Shown one piece after another: positions 1-6,659 of a DNA stretch of 64,000 nt. Where the stretch lies: assembly GCA_017303335.1 (NCBI GenBank), contig JAFLBK010000004.1, positions 62,001 to 126,000 on the forward strand, read 5' to 3'. Every line of letters begins with the position of its first letter. Position 1 is the first letter of the stretch. This stretch comes from Chitinophagales bacterium (GTDB taxonomy: Bacteria; Bacteroidota; Bacteroidia; Chitinophagales; Chitinophagaceae). Both the position numbers and the translations under genes were made by a program. The notes beneath the pieces were generated by a model that saw nothing but the letters and a program-made list of their open reading frames with translations, was not told where the DNA came from and made no database searches.

Positions 1-227
1 TGAACCAATACCACGAAATCGAAAGACTGGTCCGGATCGCGTATGAAAAATATTATATCCGCCTCGAGGAACGTTTCGTGAATGCCCATTTCAAAACAGC
101 TACCGACCGCTATGAAGACCTCCTCGAACACGCCCCGCATATTGTAGAGCGGGTACCCCTGGGTTATATCGCCTCGTACCTGGGCATCAGCCCGGAAACC
201 CTCAGCCGGGTACGCGGCAGGCTTTAA
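1..227 (+). CDS. Crp/Fnr family transcriptional regulator, C-terminal part (5' end outside window)
   Basis: Only the last 74 codons are present; the reading frame is open from base 3 and stops with TAA at 225-227. The tail contains a helix-turn-helix ending of the Crp/Fnr type: residues read LGYIASYLGISPETLSRVRG, the recognition helix being the SPETLSRVR part. The same layout ends the second regulator at 4439-5020 (IASYLGITDSSLSRIR), so the two are paralogues. Crp/Fnr proteins sense small molecules or redox state through an N-terminal cupin-like domain, which cannot be judged here. An FNR-like palindrome (246-259) and a YiaA/B-type membrane protein gene follow directly, suggesting that the neighbour is a target. 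Family assignment is firm from the HTH; the inducer is unknown. Confidence 0.85.
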   Translation, partial: NQYHEIERLVRIAYEKYYIRLEERFVNAHFKTATDRYEDLLEHAPHIVERVPLGYIASYLGISPETLSRVRGRL

Positions 228-245
228 CATTTACAAGCCGCTTTT

Positions 246-259
246 TTGACAAATGTCAA
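246..259. promoter_or_regulatory. FNR-like palindromic operator TTGAC-N4-GTCAA
   Basis: A perfect 5+4+5 dyad, TTGAC AAAT GTCAA, lies 19 bases after the Crp/Fnr stop codon. It matches the general FNR/CRP-box form (TTGAT-N4-ATCAA in E. coli FNR). Its first base is 36 bases before a -7-like element TAGTTTTG at 282-289. That would put the box centre near -41 if transcription starts around 293, the classical position for activation. Binding by the adjacent regulator is inference. Confidence 0.6.
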
Positions 260-281
260 GTGTGCCCGAAAGCGGGGCGGA

Positions 282-289
282 TAGTTTTG
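282..289 (+). promoter_or_regulatory. Bacteroidota -7 promoter element (TAGTTTTG)
   Basis: TAGTTTTG matches the Bacteroidota -7 consensus TAnnTTTG. No clear -33 TTG sits at the usual spacing, which fits a promoter that needs the activator bound at 246-259. The position favours translation from the ATG at 308 over the upstream GTG at 260 or ATG at 290. Confidence 0.5.
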
Positions 290-307
290 ATGCATAAAAT
301 AAAACCT

Positions 308-754
308 ATGCAACAAAAACAAATTCAACAGCCATCTGCCGCCTTCATTGCCGCTTCCTGGTTCGCCTTTCTTGCAGGAACCGTCGCTTTCATCATCGGC
401 CTCTGGAATGCCGAAATGGAACTCAATGAAAAGGGTTATTATTTCACCGTACTGATGTTCGGGCTTTTCTCGGCGGTTTCGGTACAGAAAGCGGTGCGGG
501 ACCAGCTCGAGGGGATACCGGTAACGAACCTGTATTATGGTATCGCCTGGTTCACCACCCTGTTGTCGATCGTATTGCTGACGGTTGGTTTATGGAATGC
601 CGGTATCGCACGAAGCGAAAAAGGCTTTTACGCGATGGCCTTTCTGTTAAGCATGTTCGCGGCCATCGCGGTACAGAAAAATACAAGGGATATTAAATCG
701 GCACAGGAGCCGGAGGAACAATTGAAAATACAGGAACCGCCAAACAGGAATTAG
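308..754 (+). CDS. YiaA/YiaB-type inner-membrane protein
   Basis: A 148-residue protein made of two copies of a two-helix unit. Copy one (about residues 15-65) and copy two (about 75-125) share WF...GLWNA...EKG[YF]...FAA[IV][AS]VQK..RD. Each contributes two membrane helices, four in all. This duplicated pattern is that of the YiaA/YiaB two-helix domain, a family without an established function. The start at 308 is chosen because an A-rich leader precedes it and a -7 element lies at 282-289; in-frame starts at 260 (GTG) and 290 are possible. The gene follows a Crp/Fnr gene and an FNR-like palindrome, so it is probably a regulated target. A hairpin terminator follows. Confidence 0.8.
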   Translation: MQQKQIQQPSAAFIAASWFAFLAGTVAFIIGLWNAEMELNEKGYYFTVLMFGLFSAVSVQKAVRDQLEGIPVTNLYYGIAWFTTLLSIVLLTVGLWNAGIARSEKGFYAMAFLLSMFAAIAVQKNTRDIKSAQEPEEQLKIQEPPNRN

Positions 755-766
755 CGAACAACAAAA

Positions 767-789
767 AACCCCGGCCGGAAGCCGGGGTT
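767..789. terminator. Bidirectional rho-independent terminator
   Basis: The stem AACCCCGGC / GCCGGGGTT has a five-base loop. On the minus strand it is followed by a T-rich run, and on the plus strand by TTCTTCATT. It separates the convergent gene ends at 754 (plus) and 811 (minus). Confidence 0.85.
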
Positions 790-810
790 CTTCATTATGG
801 CAAGGCCTGG

Positions 811-990
811 TTACGCTTTAGCGCATCCGGGCATCGGGCAGCAATTGCTGGGTTGGCAATTGGCCGGCTTGCAGTTTGGCTGTTGCGAACATTGTTGCTT
901 ATTCTTTTTAAGCTTTTTGGGCTTATTCGTATTCGCGAAGGCGCCGGTTGCCAGTGTGCATACCATTGCCAGTAACATGATTTTTTTCAT
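811..990 (-). CDS. Small secreted Cys-rich protein
   Basis: A 59-residue protein that I do not recognise. It begins with a signal peptide (MKKIMLLAMVCTLATGAFA), followed by a Lys-rich stretch and a compact Cys/Pro/Asn/Gln-rich tail. The tail carries six cysteines at near-regular spacing (C-x5-C-x4-C-x4-CC-x4-C). The start at 990 is chosen because the signal peptide begins there; the frame stays open for 34 more codons upstream, but that part looks non-coding. It lies 49 bases downstream of another Cys-rich secreted protein on the same strand and ends next to a strong terminator, so the two probably form an operon. Metal binding or disulfide-stabilised structure is a guess. Confidence 0.6.
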   Translation of the reverse strand: MKKIMLLAMVCTLATGAFANTNKPKKLKKNKQQCSQQPNCKPANCQPSNCCPMPGCAKA

Positions 991-1039
991 ATTGATGTTT
1001 GATGAAATGAATGAATAAAATGTCTGGAATTGTACGAAC

Positions 1040-1429
1040 CTAACATTGATTGGGTGGTTTCCAGACCCGGGCGCTGTAAGAGGGTAGATCATTTACTTCG
1101 GGTAGCGGATACTTGTTTTCCAGGCTGAAATATCGTACCTGCAATTCGTACCCCGGCTGGAATATGAATACATAACAGATGGGGCAGGAGTTGCACTTTT
1201 CGTTCTCTTTGCAGTTGTCGTTGGATTCCTTCTTCTCGCATTTCTTCTTTTTCGAACAGGGGGAATCCGCATCGGGCACACCACAGGATGACTGCCTTTG
1301 GGTATTCCCGCACAGACTCTTTTCTTCCGCAGCTACATGACATATTTCCTTAACGATCGGAATAACGCTTGCTGTTTCAGTTACCAGGATGACCAGGGAA
1401 AATAATAATATGGAAGCAGTCGCTCGCAT
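1040..1429 (-). CDS. Secreted Cys-rich protein of unknown function
   Basis: A 129-residue protein with an N-terminal hydrophobic signal (residues 1-20). The central part holds ten cysteines between Lys/Glu-rich runs, including CSKKKKCEKK, NDNCKENEKC and a CNSCPIC motif near residue 80, and the protein ends in Cys. The C-terminal third (about residues 87-129) is hydrophobic/aromatic and low in Cys. I recognise no family. CxxCxxC spacing is often used for metal or Fe-S binding, but no ligand can be named. A promoter-like pair lies upstream at 1463-1493, and the Cys-rich gene at 811-990 follows on the same strand. Confidence 0.6.
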   Translation of the reverse strand: MRATASILLFSLVILVTETASVIPIVKEICHVAAEEKSLCGNTQRQSSCGVPDADSPCSKKKKCEKKESNDNCKENEKCNSCPICYVFIFQPGYELQVRYFSLENKYPLPEVNDLPSYSARVWKPPNQC

Positions 1430-1462
1430 TTGGGCTGAACGAAGATAAGGGAGTGATCGTGT

Positions 1463-1493
1463 AAAATATATGTCATCGGAGGTCTTGAACCAA
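1463..1493 (-). promoter_or_regulatory. Candidate Bacteroidota promoter for the Cys-rich pair
   Basis: On the minus strand TTG (1491-1493) is followed after 20 bases by TATATTTT (1463-1470), one mismatch from TAnnTTTG. It ends 33 bases before the ATG at 1429. Confidence 0.4.
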
Positions 1494-1543
1494 TTTTAAC
1501 ATACCTTGGTCGAATTCTTGGTAAAGGGGGCCAAAATCATCCA

Positions 1544-1879
1544 ATGAAAAAAATAGCGGGCTCATTTTTCTCCATTGTACTCCTGGTCATACTGTGTAGC
1601 TGCAGCAAAAAAGTACATCCTGCCGAATCAAAGACCACCACTTCTTCTTCATCTTCCGGAACTGAAACCAGGATCGTAAAAAAAACGCCGGCGCCTAAAA
1701 CGGCGGTACCCAAAGTGATTGTTGTAAATGACCAGGTGGCCAAACGCAGTGTAGATGGCCGTTACTACTACGACCTGGAAGGCCGCCGTTACTGGCGTAA
1801 TAACCGCGACGGGAAATATTACCTCTATTACAAAGGGATATTTGATAATCCCGATTTCAAAGCCCCGGGTAATAATTGA
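1544..1879 (+). CDS. Small lipoprotein with Tyr/Arg-rich C-terminal region
   Basis: A 111-residue protein of unknown function. The N-terminus is a lipoprotein signal with lipobox around residues 17-20 (VILCSCSKK). A Ser/Thr-rich linker follows (residues 29-40), then a basic region and a C-terminal segment rich in Tyr, Arg and Asp (DGRYYYDLEGRRYWRNN and so on). It is probably anchored in the outer membrane facing the periplasm or cell surface. The gene stands alone between divergently and convergently oriented genes. Confidence 0.65.
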   Translation: MKKIAGSFFSIVLLVILCSCSKKVHPAESKTTTSSSSSGTETRIVKKTPAPKTAVPKVIVVNDQVAKRSVDGRYYYDLEGRRYWRNNRDGKYYLYYKGIFDNPDFKAPGNN

Positions 1880-1903
1880 TTTTGATTGGTCCGCATCGAG
1901 GCC

Positions 1904-2206
1904 TCAGGACCTGCCGGTTGCCTGGCGTATATCTGCCGGCAGCGAGGCGGGGTTTCCATAATGTTCGATGATGCGGGTGGAAAGTTTTTGGGTGGAGAGA
2001 AATTTCCGGAGCATGGTACGGCTCGGGGCTGCGATGCCCGCGCCAATGATGAGCACGCTGTACTTACCTGTTGCCAGCTCCCGCAGGGCGTCTTCGTCGG
2101 AAAACACCGCTTTGACGTTTTGATAGCCATTCAGTTTCAGGAATGCGCTCACATTCTGAATCGTGTCGGTATGACTTCCCAGTATCAGTAATTGAACCTT
2201 GCTCAT
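1904..2206 (-). CDS. Degenerate receiver (CheY-like) domain protein
   Basis: A 100-residue protein whose pattern follows a response-regulator receiver: a first strand VQLLILGS, helix 1 leading to GYQNVKAVFSDEDALREL (strand 2 and helix 2) and a third strand YSVLIIGAG. The acidic pocket at the end of strand 1 is replaced by GSH, and the phosphoacceptor Asp at the end of strand 3 by Gly, so it cannot be phosphorylated in the normal way. It is probably a pseudo-receiver used for protein contacts. The start at 2206 (MSKVQLL) fits the domain; upstream in-frame codons look non-coding. No kinase gene is adjacent. Family assignment is from pattern only. Confidence 0.55.
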   Translation of the reverse strand: MSKVQLLILGSHTDTIQNVSAFLKLNGYQNVKAVFSDEDALRELATGKYSVLIIGAGIAAPSRTMLRKFLSTQKLSTRIIEHYGNPASLPADIRQATGRS

Positions 2207-2589
2207 TGCGCTGTTTTCAGGTTGTCGTTTCGCCGGGTATCTAACAATCAAATCTTGTATTGGTTTACTGCGGTCTATAAAGAGGCGCAGCAAGTGTCAA
2301 CCGCTGCTTTTGCAATCGACTTTCGGCAGATCAGTTAAACAATTTACAGAAATGCCACAAGAACCGGATGGCTTTTCAAGACTTTACCAGCCCTTTGTGC
2401 TCAGATGGTTTACAGCGTTATTCGTAAAAAAACGACAGTAACTTCCGATGCGGGTCTATAATTCGTTGTATCCTGCTGCCGGATATTTGTACTGTTAAAA
2501 ATCCAAATATCCAAACCTCTGAAACGTCCTGTCCTGTGAAAACCGGTGAACCATTCCTGGTGGTTAACTGAAAATTACTAACTCCTCTG
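2207..2589. other. Intergenic stretch without a convincing gene
   Basis: About 380 bases between the pseudo-receiver start and the terminator of the next gene. The short frames here lack signal sequences, family patterns and plausible starts. I see no tRNA-like or riboswitch-like fold. Its left part must hold the promoter of the minus-strand gene ending at 1904, but no clear TAnnTTTG element is present. Confidence 0.5.
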
Positions 2590-2614
2590 AAAACCTTCAG
2601 CAATGAAGGTTTTT
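2590..2614. terminator. Rho-independent terminator
   Basis: The hairpin AAAACCTTC / GAAGGTTTT has a six-base loop and T runs on both strands. It lies directly downstream of the minus-strand gene ending at 2620. Confidence 0.7.
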
Positions 2615-2619
2615 TCATT

Positions 2620-4260
2620 TCAGGAAGACAGGGCCCTGAGCAGGTAATGGCATTGCTGTAACTGGTATATATATGCCATCTCCGTTTTCTTTCGGGCGGC
2701 CAGCAGGGAACGCAGATTCCTGTGTTCCGGCGCAGGCCAGGTTTCCATGTCGCCAACCAGCTCCAGTAAAAGGGCGAACTGGTTCAGCCAGGGCTGGAAG
2801 AATTCCGGGTGACCGATTTTCAGAACCCGGGCGGTTCTTTTGATACCGGACCGTATCGCTTCCCGGCGATCGCCCTCAAAACGCCTGATGATCATTTCGG
2901 TGATGCGGCGGCTGATGGCTTCGGGATCTATATCGTTTGGCAGCCGGGGATCCAGGCATCGTTCCATATTGCTGGCGGTAAAGCGTTTCAGGAGCGCTAT
3001 GTCCGACTTCCTTCCGCTTTGAAATTCTTCTTCGGCCAGTTTGGCAATGGATTCATCCTGTGGCCTGAACCCGAGTTTGTAATAAAACCAGAATGCGGCG
3101 CTTTCTAAACCCTCTGTATTACCTTTCCCGAACTGGTAGGGCGTAACGACAAATCGCCGTACCCCGTATACCTGGCTGTAAAGCGTCAACAGCCTGGCAA
3201 ACAGCAAGGCCGATTCTCCTTTGCGGAAGGGTGGGTAAATGTTCAACCCGATCTTGCAGCGTTCACCAAAAATCCATCCGCCGCCGTATGCAACGGGAAT
3301 ATTGTTCTTGAATGCCATATAGCCAATGTATGATTCAAGCGAGAGACGCCGTTCTTTCTTAATGCCGAATAAGGCGATGGCGAGCCCGCGGCCGCAATTG
3401 AATAACCGGGTATTGCGTACCTCGGCCAATGTGATGGGTTCTGTTTCGCGGGTATAAAAAGCGAGAGATGCCCTGGCTGCGTCGAGCAAGTGTTGTTTTT
3501 GTGCCGGGGTGAGTATCACCTCATCCGGGATTTTTTCTGTAGCGGGTCGGGCCGCACCCGGTTTGCGGATCATCTTCTTGTGGTAATGAACCGGTAGGTG
3601 GATGCCACGCAGATCCGTCCGGTTGAAGACGGGATCATTCAATTCCCAGGAAGTGAACAGCTGCAGATTGTCGAACAGGATCTCCTGCAGGCTTTCATCG
3701 CCAACCCGTTGTTTGAATGCCTCCAGCAGCGGTATAAGCGGGTCTCTCTTCCCGGTCAGCGATCGCAGCCGTACATCCAGTGTTCGGTTACCCTGGGTTG
3801 TAAAGGCATATTCGATCCTTGGAAAAAGTTGATGAAGCACAGCAGCCCCGGCCCGTGCATCGCCTGCGGCCGAATCATACGAAACCGCAGCCGGAAATTT
3901 TTCCGTCAGCCAGCGGGTGATCGGTAAACTGAACTGGCAGGAAAGCAGCGTTCCGGGTAAACCGCTGCCGCTTAGCAGGAGTTGATCCCTGCGTGTTCCT
4001 GTTAGCATGATCTGGCGAATGTGTTTTTTCAAAACTGATAATCCGCTTTCAGCAAGTTGTCTTTCCCGGGCATTCGCCGGGTAAGCGAGCAGGAAGAGGA
4101 ATGTATCATGCAGCTCAATGCAGGTGGGTACATCAACGGGTAATGGGCTATTGAGTGAAGCAAGCAACTGAGCCAGCAATTGGATACTATCCTTGTCGCG
4201 TTGCTGAACCAACCCGCGAAAATGCCGGGCTTGTTCCAGGGAGAGGGGCGCTTTCTGCAT
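2620..4260 (-). CDS. Large unrecognised protein with acetyltransferase-like (GNAT) middle segment
   Basis: A 546-residue soluble protein without signal peptide or membrane helices. The N-terminal ~200 residues are helical, with Leu-rich segments. A middle stretch (about residues 265-400) looks like a GNAT fold: IPVAYGGGWIFGE resembles the strand pair before the acetyl-CoA loop, GESALLFARLLTLYSQVYGV the loop and helix, and SAAFWFYYKLGFRP the usual 'FY.KLGF' ending. The C-terminal ~130 residues are again helical. No metal site or known catalytic motif is visible elsewhere. It is a single gene with its own terminator. The GNAT reading is inference from sequence pattern; the substrate is unknown. 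Confidence 0.6.
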   Translation of the reverse strand: MQKAPLSLEQARHFRGLVQQRDKDSIQLLAQLLASLNSPLPVDVPTCIELHDTFLFLLAYPANARERQLAESGLSVLKKHIRQIMLTGTRRDQLLLSGSGLPGTLLSCQFSLPITRWLTEKFPAAVSYDSAAGDARAGAAVLHQLFPRIEYAFTTQGNRTLDVRLRSLTGKRDPLIPLLEAFKQRVGDESLQEILFDNLQLFTSWELNDPVFNRTDLRGIHLPVHYHKKMIRKPGAARPATEKIPDEVILTPAQKQHLLDAARASLAFYTRETEPITLAEVRNTRLFNCGRGLAIALFGIKKERRLSLESYIGYMAFKNNIPVAYGGGWIFGERCKIGLNIYPPFRKGESALLFARLLTLYSQVYGVRRFVVTPYQFGKGNTEGLESAAFWFYYKLGFRPQDESIAKLAEEEFQSGRKSDIALLKRFTASNMERCLDPRLPNDIDPEAISRRITEMIIRRFEGDRREAIRSGIKRTARVLKIGHPEFFQPWLNQFALLLELVGDMETWPAPEHRNLRSLLAARKKTEMAYIYQLQQCHYLLRALSS

Positions 4261-4438
4261 CCGGGTTATTTTTCAACAAAGTATCGGGGCGGCAGAAATT
4301 ATTTACTGACATGCATCAGCCATCCGGGATGCTTTGGTCATGCCCGGGCATATGCTGTATGTACGAAACAGGTATATTTACACGTGTACTGATCTGTTAC
4401 CCGAATTACAGTTGACGAGTTAAAAACATGGGATCAAA

Positions 4439-5020
4439 ATGAACAGGGAATCGCTTATACGTTTTTTGCAGCAAGGCGGCTTGCCAATGCAGGGCGTCGC
4501 GGAAGAGATAGCGGGCCAGTTTGCCGAAAAGGAAATACCGAAGCACACTTTTTTCCTGCAGGCCGGGCAGATCAGTGATGAATACCTGTTTCTCCATGAA
4601 GGATGTCTTCGTGCCTTTGCGCATGATACCGAAGGCAATGAAGTAACCACGCATTTTTACCAGGCGGGCCAGGTGGTATTCGAAGTGCATTCCTTCTTTC
4701 ATCGTACCCGCAGCCGGGAGAATATACAAGCGCTGACCGATTGCAGGGGATGGGTGATCAGCTTCGAACAGCTGAACGGGTTCTTTCATGCCATACCTGC
4801 CTTTCGGGAATTCGGCCGGTCGGTATTGGTAAAGGGCTTCAGCGGACTTAAAGACCGCATGCTTGGCATGATCACCGAAACAGCTGAAGAGCGCTATAAG
4901 AAACTGCTCGGGCAGAACCCGCAGATATTTCAGCATGCACCCCTGAAACATATCGCTTCTTACCTGGGCATCACAGATAGTTCCCTCAGCCGTATCCGGA
5001 AGGAATTTTCACAGAAATAA
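4439..5020 (+). CDS. Crp/Fnr family transcriptional regulator
   Basis: A 193-residue protein of full family length. The N-terminal cyclic-nucleotide-binding-like (cupin) domain spans about residues 20-120 (IPKHTFFLQAGQISDEYLFL, then GCLRAF...TTHFYQAGQVV). A dimer helix follows, and a C-terminal HTH at about 165-190 (IASYLGITDSSLSRIRKEF). There is no N-terminal Cys cluster of the Fe-S Fnr type, so oxygen sensing through Fe-S is unlikely. It is a paralogue of the regulator truncated at the left end. As there, an FNR-like dyad and a membrane-protein gene follow. The effector is unknown. Confidence 0.9.
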   Translation: MNRESLIRFLQQGGLPMQGVAEEIAGQFAEKEIPKHTFFLQAGQISDEYLFLHEGCLRAFAHDTEGNEVTTHFYQAGQVVFEVHSFFHRTRSRENIQALTDCRGWVISFEQLNGFFHAIPAFREFGRSVLVKGFSGLKDRMLGMITETAEERYKKLLGQNPQIFQHAPLKHIASYLGITDSSLSRIRKEFSQK

Positions 5021-5036
5021 GGCCGCGATCCATTTC

Positions 5037-5050
5037 TTGTCATTTGGCAA
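5037..5050. promoter_or_regulatory. FNR-like imperfect palindrome TTGTC-N4-GGCAA
   Basis: The dyad TTGTC ATTT GGCAA has one mismatch between arms. It lies 16 bases after the Crp/Fnr stop and exactly 36 bases (start to start) before the -7-like TTTCTTTG at 5073-5080. This is the same geometry as the box at 246-259. Recognition by the adjacent regulator is inference. Confidence 0.5.
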
Positions 5051-5072
5051 GCGCCGGCAGCGGTTTGCGTGG

Positions 5073-5080
5073 TTTCTTTG
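5073..5080 (+). promoter_or_regulatory. -7-like promoter element (TTTCTTTG)
   Basis: TTTCTTTG differs from TAnnTTTG at one position. It lies 36 bases from the palindrome and 23 bases before the ATG at 5096, matching the arrangement at 282-289. Confidence 0.4.
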
Positions 5081-5095
5081 CGGAAAATCACAGCC

Positions 5096-5779
5096 ATGGA
5101 ACAATTACCTTTTTACATCCCCGCTCTTTTTATAGCGGCGCTTTTACTCACCCTCTTTTTCCTTTTTAAAGCCACCCGGTTTTCCCGTACCATTGCCTGG
5201 TTATCGCTGACCTGGTTATTCGTGAGCGGCATGTTGGCCTTCAATGGATTTTACAGCGATGTATCATCCATGCCGCCGCACATGCTCTTTGCCGTACTGC
5301 CACCGCTGGCGCTGATGGCGTTTGCGTTTGCCAGTAAGCGGGGCAGGGGTTTCATCGACGCGATAGACCCCGGAACACTTACATTGCTGCACCTTGTGCG
5401 CATACCGGTGGAATTGGTGCTGTTGTTTTTATTCCTGGAAAAAAAAGTTCCCCGGATCATGACCTTTGAAGGGAACAACCTGGATATCCTCTCCGGCATC
5501 AGCGCACCGGTCATCTACTACCTGGTATTTGTGCGAAAGAAATATGCACGAAGAACACTGCTGGTTTGGAATATCCTCTGCCTGCTGCTCCTGCTGAATA
5601 TTGTGATCACCGCCATACTCGCGGTACCTTATCCATTTCAGCAACTGGCATTTGACCAGCCGAACCAGGCTGTGCTGTACCTGCCCTATATCTGGCTGCC
5701 TGCTTTTATCGTACCCGTTGTGTTTTTTTCTCATCTTGTTTTGATGAGGCAGATTATGAGGGGGAGGTTTAAGGTTTAA
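5096..5779 (+). CDS. Multi-helix integral membrane protein of unknown function
   Basis: A 227-residue hydrophobic protein with about six to seven predicted membrane helices (roughly residues 5-25, 33-52, 65-85, 100-120, 135-155, 160-185 and 200-222). No transporter or enzyme motif is recognised. The start at 5096 (MEQLPFY) is preferred over a GTG at 5069 because of the promoter-like element at 5073-5080. It follows a Crp/Fnr gene and an FNR-like dyad, so it is probably that regulator's target. The last codons and the stop lie inside a run of GGTTTAA heptamers, so the repeat encodes the C-terminal residues. Confidence 0.75.
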   Translation: MEQLPFYIPALFIAALLLTLFFLFKATRFSRTIAWLSLTWLFVSGMLAFNGFYSDVSSMPPHMLFAVLPPLALMAFAFASKRGRGFIDAIDPGTLTLLHLVRIPVELVLLFLFLEKKVPRIMTFEGNNLDILSGISAPVIYYLVFVRKKYARRTLLVWNILCLLLLLNIVITAILAVPYPFQQLAFDQPNQAVLYLPYIWLPAFIVPVVFFSHLVLMRQIMRGRFKV

Positions 5780-5819
5780 GGTTTAAGGTTTAAGGTTTAA
5801 GGTTTAAGGTTTAAGGTTT
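5766..5819. repeat. Tandem heptamer repeat (GGTTTAA)7
   Basis: Seven uninterrupted GGTTTAA units plus a partial GGTTT. The first two units contain the stop codon of the membrane-protein gene ending at 5779; the rest is intergenic. Such perfect short tandem arrays are prone to slippage. Confidence 0.95.
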
Positions 5820-5879
5820 GTGATAAACACAACAAGATACGCTAATCATCCTCTATGTGACTGCTTTCATCAATCACAA

Positions 5880-5899
5880 CCATGAACCATGATCCATGC
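5880..5899. repeat. Short ATGAACCAT-type repeat motif
   Basis: CCATGAACCATGATCCATG contains the 11-mer CCATGAACCAT, also found at 23390-23400, and resembles the ATGGTTCA motifs at 41221-41242. Confidence 0.5.
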
Positions 5900-5926
5900 A
5901 GCAGCAGCTCAAACCCCATTCGCTTT

Positions 5927-6418
5927 TCAACCGGCCAGCAATTCGTCGAGGTTGCCTTGTGCCATGCTGAATCCTTCCTGGAAGCCCATACCGATGATGG
6001 TTTCAAGGGCTTCAACCGACTGGAATTTTATTTCTATTTCCACCCGTGCCTGCATGCCATCGGCTATGAAACGGCAATGCCAGTTCATGCTGGGTATATC
6101 GCTGTTGTTAACACCGTTCTCATCCGTAAAGGCATCATCCCAGCCATAGGAAGAAGGCGCATCGATGTTCTTGAAATCGGCCCGGCACCAATGCCGTTCA
6201 CCTTCCGGACCCACCATGCAATAGAGCCAGCTGCCGCCATTGCTGAAGTTGAATGATTTTGTTTCCGCCTTCCAGGGCCTGGGCGCCCACCATTGGTCGA
6301 GGAGTTCGCTTTCTGTCCAGGCACGCCATACTTTTTCCAACGGCGCGTTGAAGCGGCGGGAGATGAGCAGTCGTTTGTTTTCGAGGTCTTTTACGATTTC
6401 TGTTTGATTTACTAGCAT
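5927..6418 (-). CDS. SRPBCC/AHSA1-type ligand-binding domain protein
   Basis: A 163-residue single-domain protein. It opens with the AHSA1/START-like pattern LLISRRFNAPLEKVWRAWTE, then LDQWWAPRPW, a Gly-rich strand (FNFSNGGSWLYCM) and the closing C-terminal helix (GMGFQEGFSMAQGNLDELL) that covers the hydrophobic cavity in this fold. Members bind lipophilic ligands or act as accessory proteins; the ligand is not predictable. It is cytoplasmic, with no signal peptide. A well-formed promoter lies at 6453-6484. The gene stands alone. Confidence 0.85.
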   Translation of the reverse strand: MLVNQTEIVKDLENKRLLISRRFNAPLEKVWRAWTESELLDQWWAPRPWKAETKSFNFSNGGSWLYCMVGPEGERHWCRADFKNIDAPSSYGWDDAFTDENGVNNSDIPSMNWHCRFIADGMQARVEIEIKFQSVEALETIIGMGFQEGFSMAQGNLDELLAG

Positions 6419-6452
6419 GGCTTGTTGTTTAATTTATGAAACCATTCGGTTG

Positions 6453-6484
6453 CAAATATAGAGCGGAGCACTTGGTTTCGCAAA
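6453..6484 (-). promoter_or_regulatory. Bacteroidota promoter of the AHSA1-like gene
   Basis: On the minus strand TTTG (6481-6484) is followed after 20 bases by TATATTTG (6453-6460), a full match to TAnnTTTG. It ends 34 bases before the ATG at 6418. Confidence 0.65.
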
Positions 6485-6659
6485 CTATTTCTTCCTTTTT
6501 TTGAATTTTTCCAGTGTCGGAACAACGGGACGTGGATGTGCGTTTTTTACAAACGCAGGCCTGTGCAGGATTTCAAGATGGTCTTGACCCTGGTAAAGCC
6601 ATTTGTCATAATTCCGGAATGAGCGGGGAGCGTTTCAGTATTTTACACGACTCAACTAA

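Noticed and set aside
797..1018. 73-codon plus-strand frame over the Cys-rich gene
   Set aside because: The opposite strand has a clean signal peptide and is bounded by a terminator, so this frame is a shadow.
2199..2441. 80-codon plus-strand frame in the 2.2-2.6 kb gap
   Set aside because: No signal, domain pattern or promoter is visible, and the start lies inside the pseudo-receiver gene.
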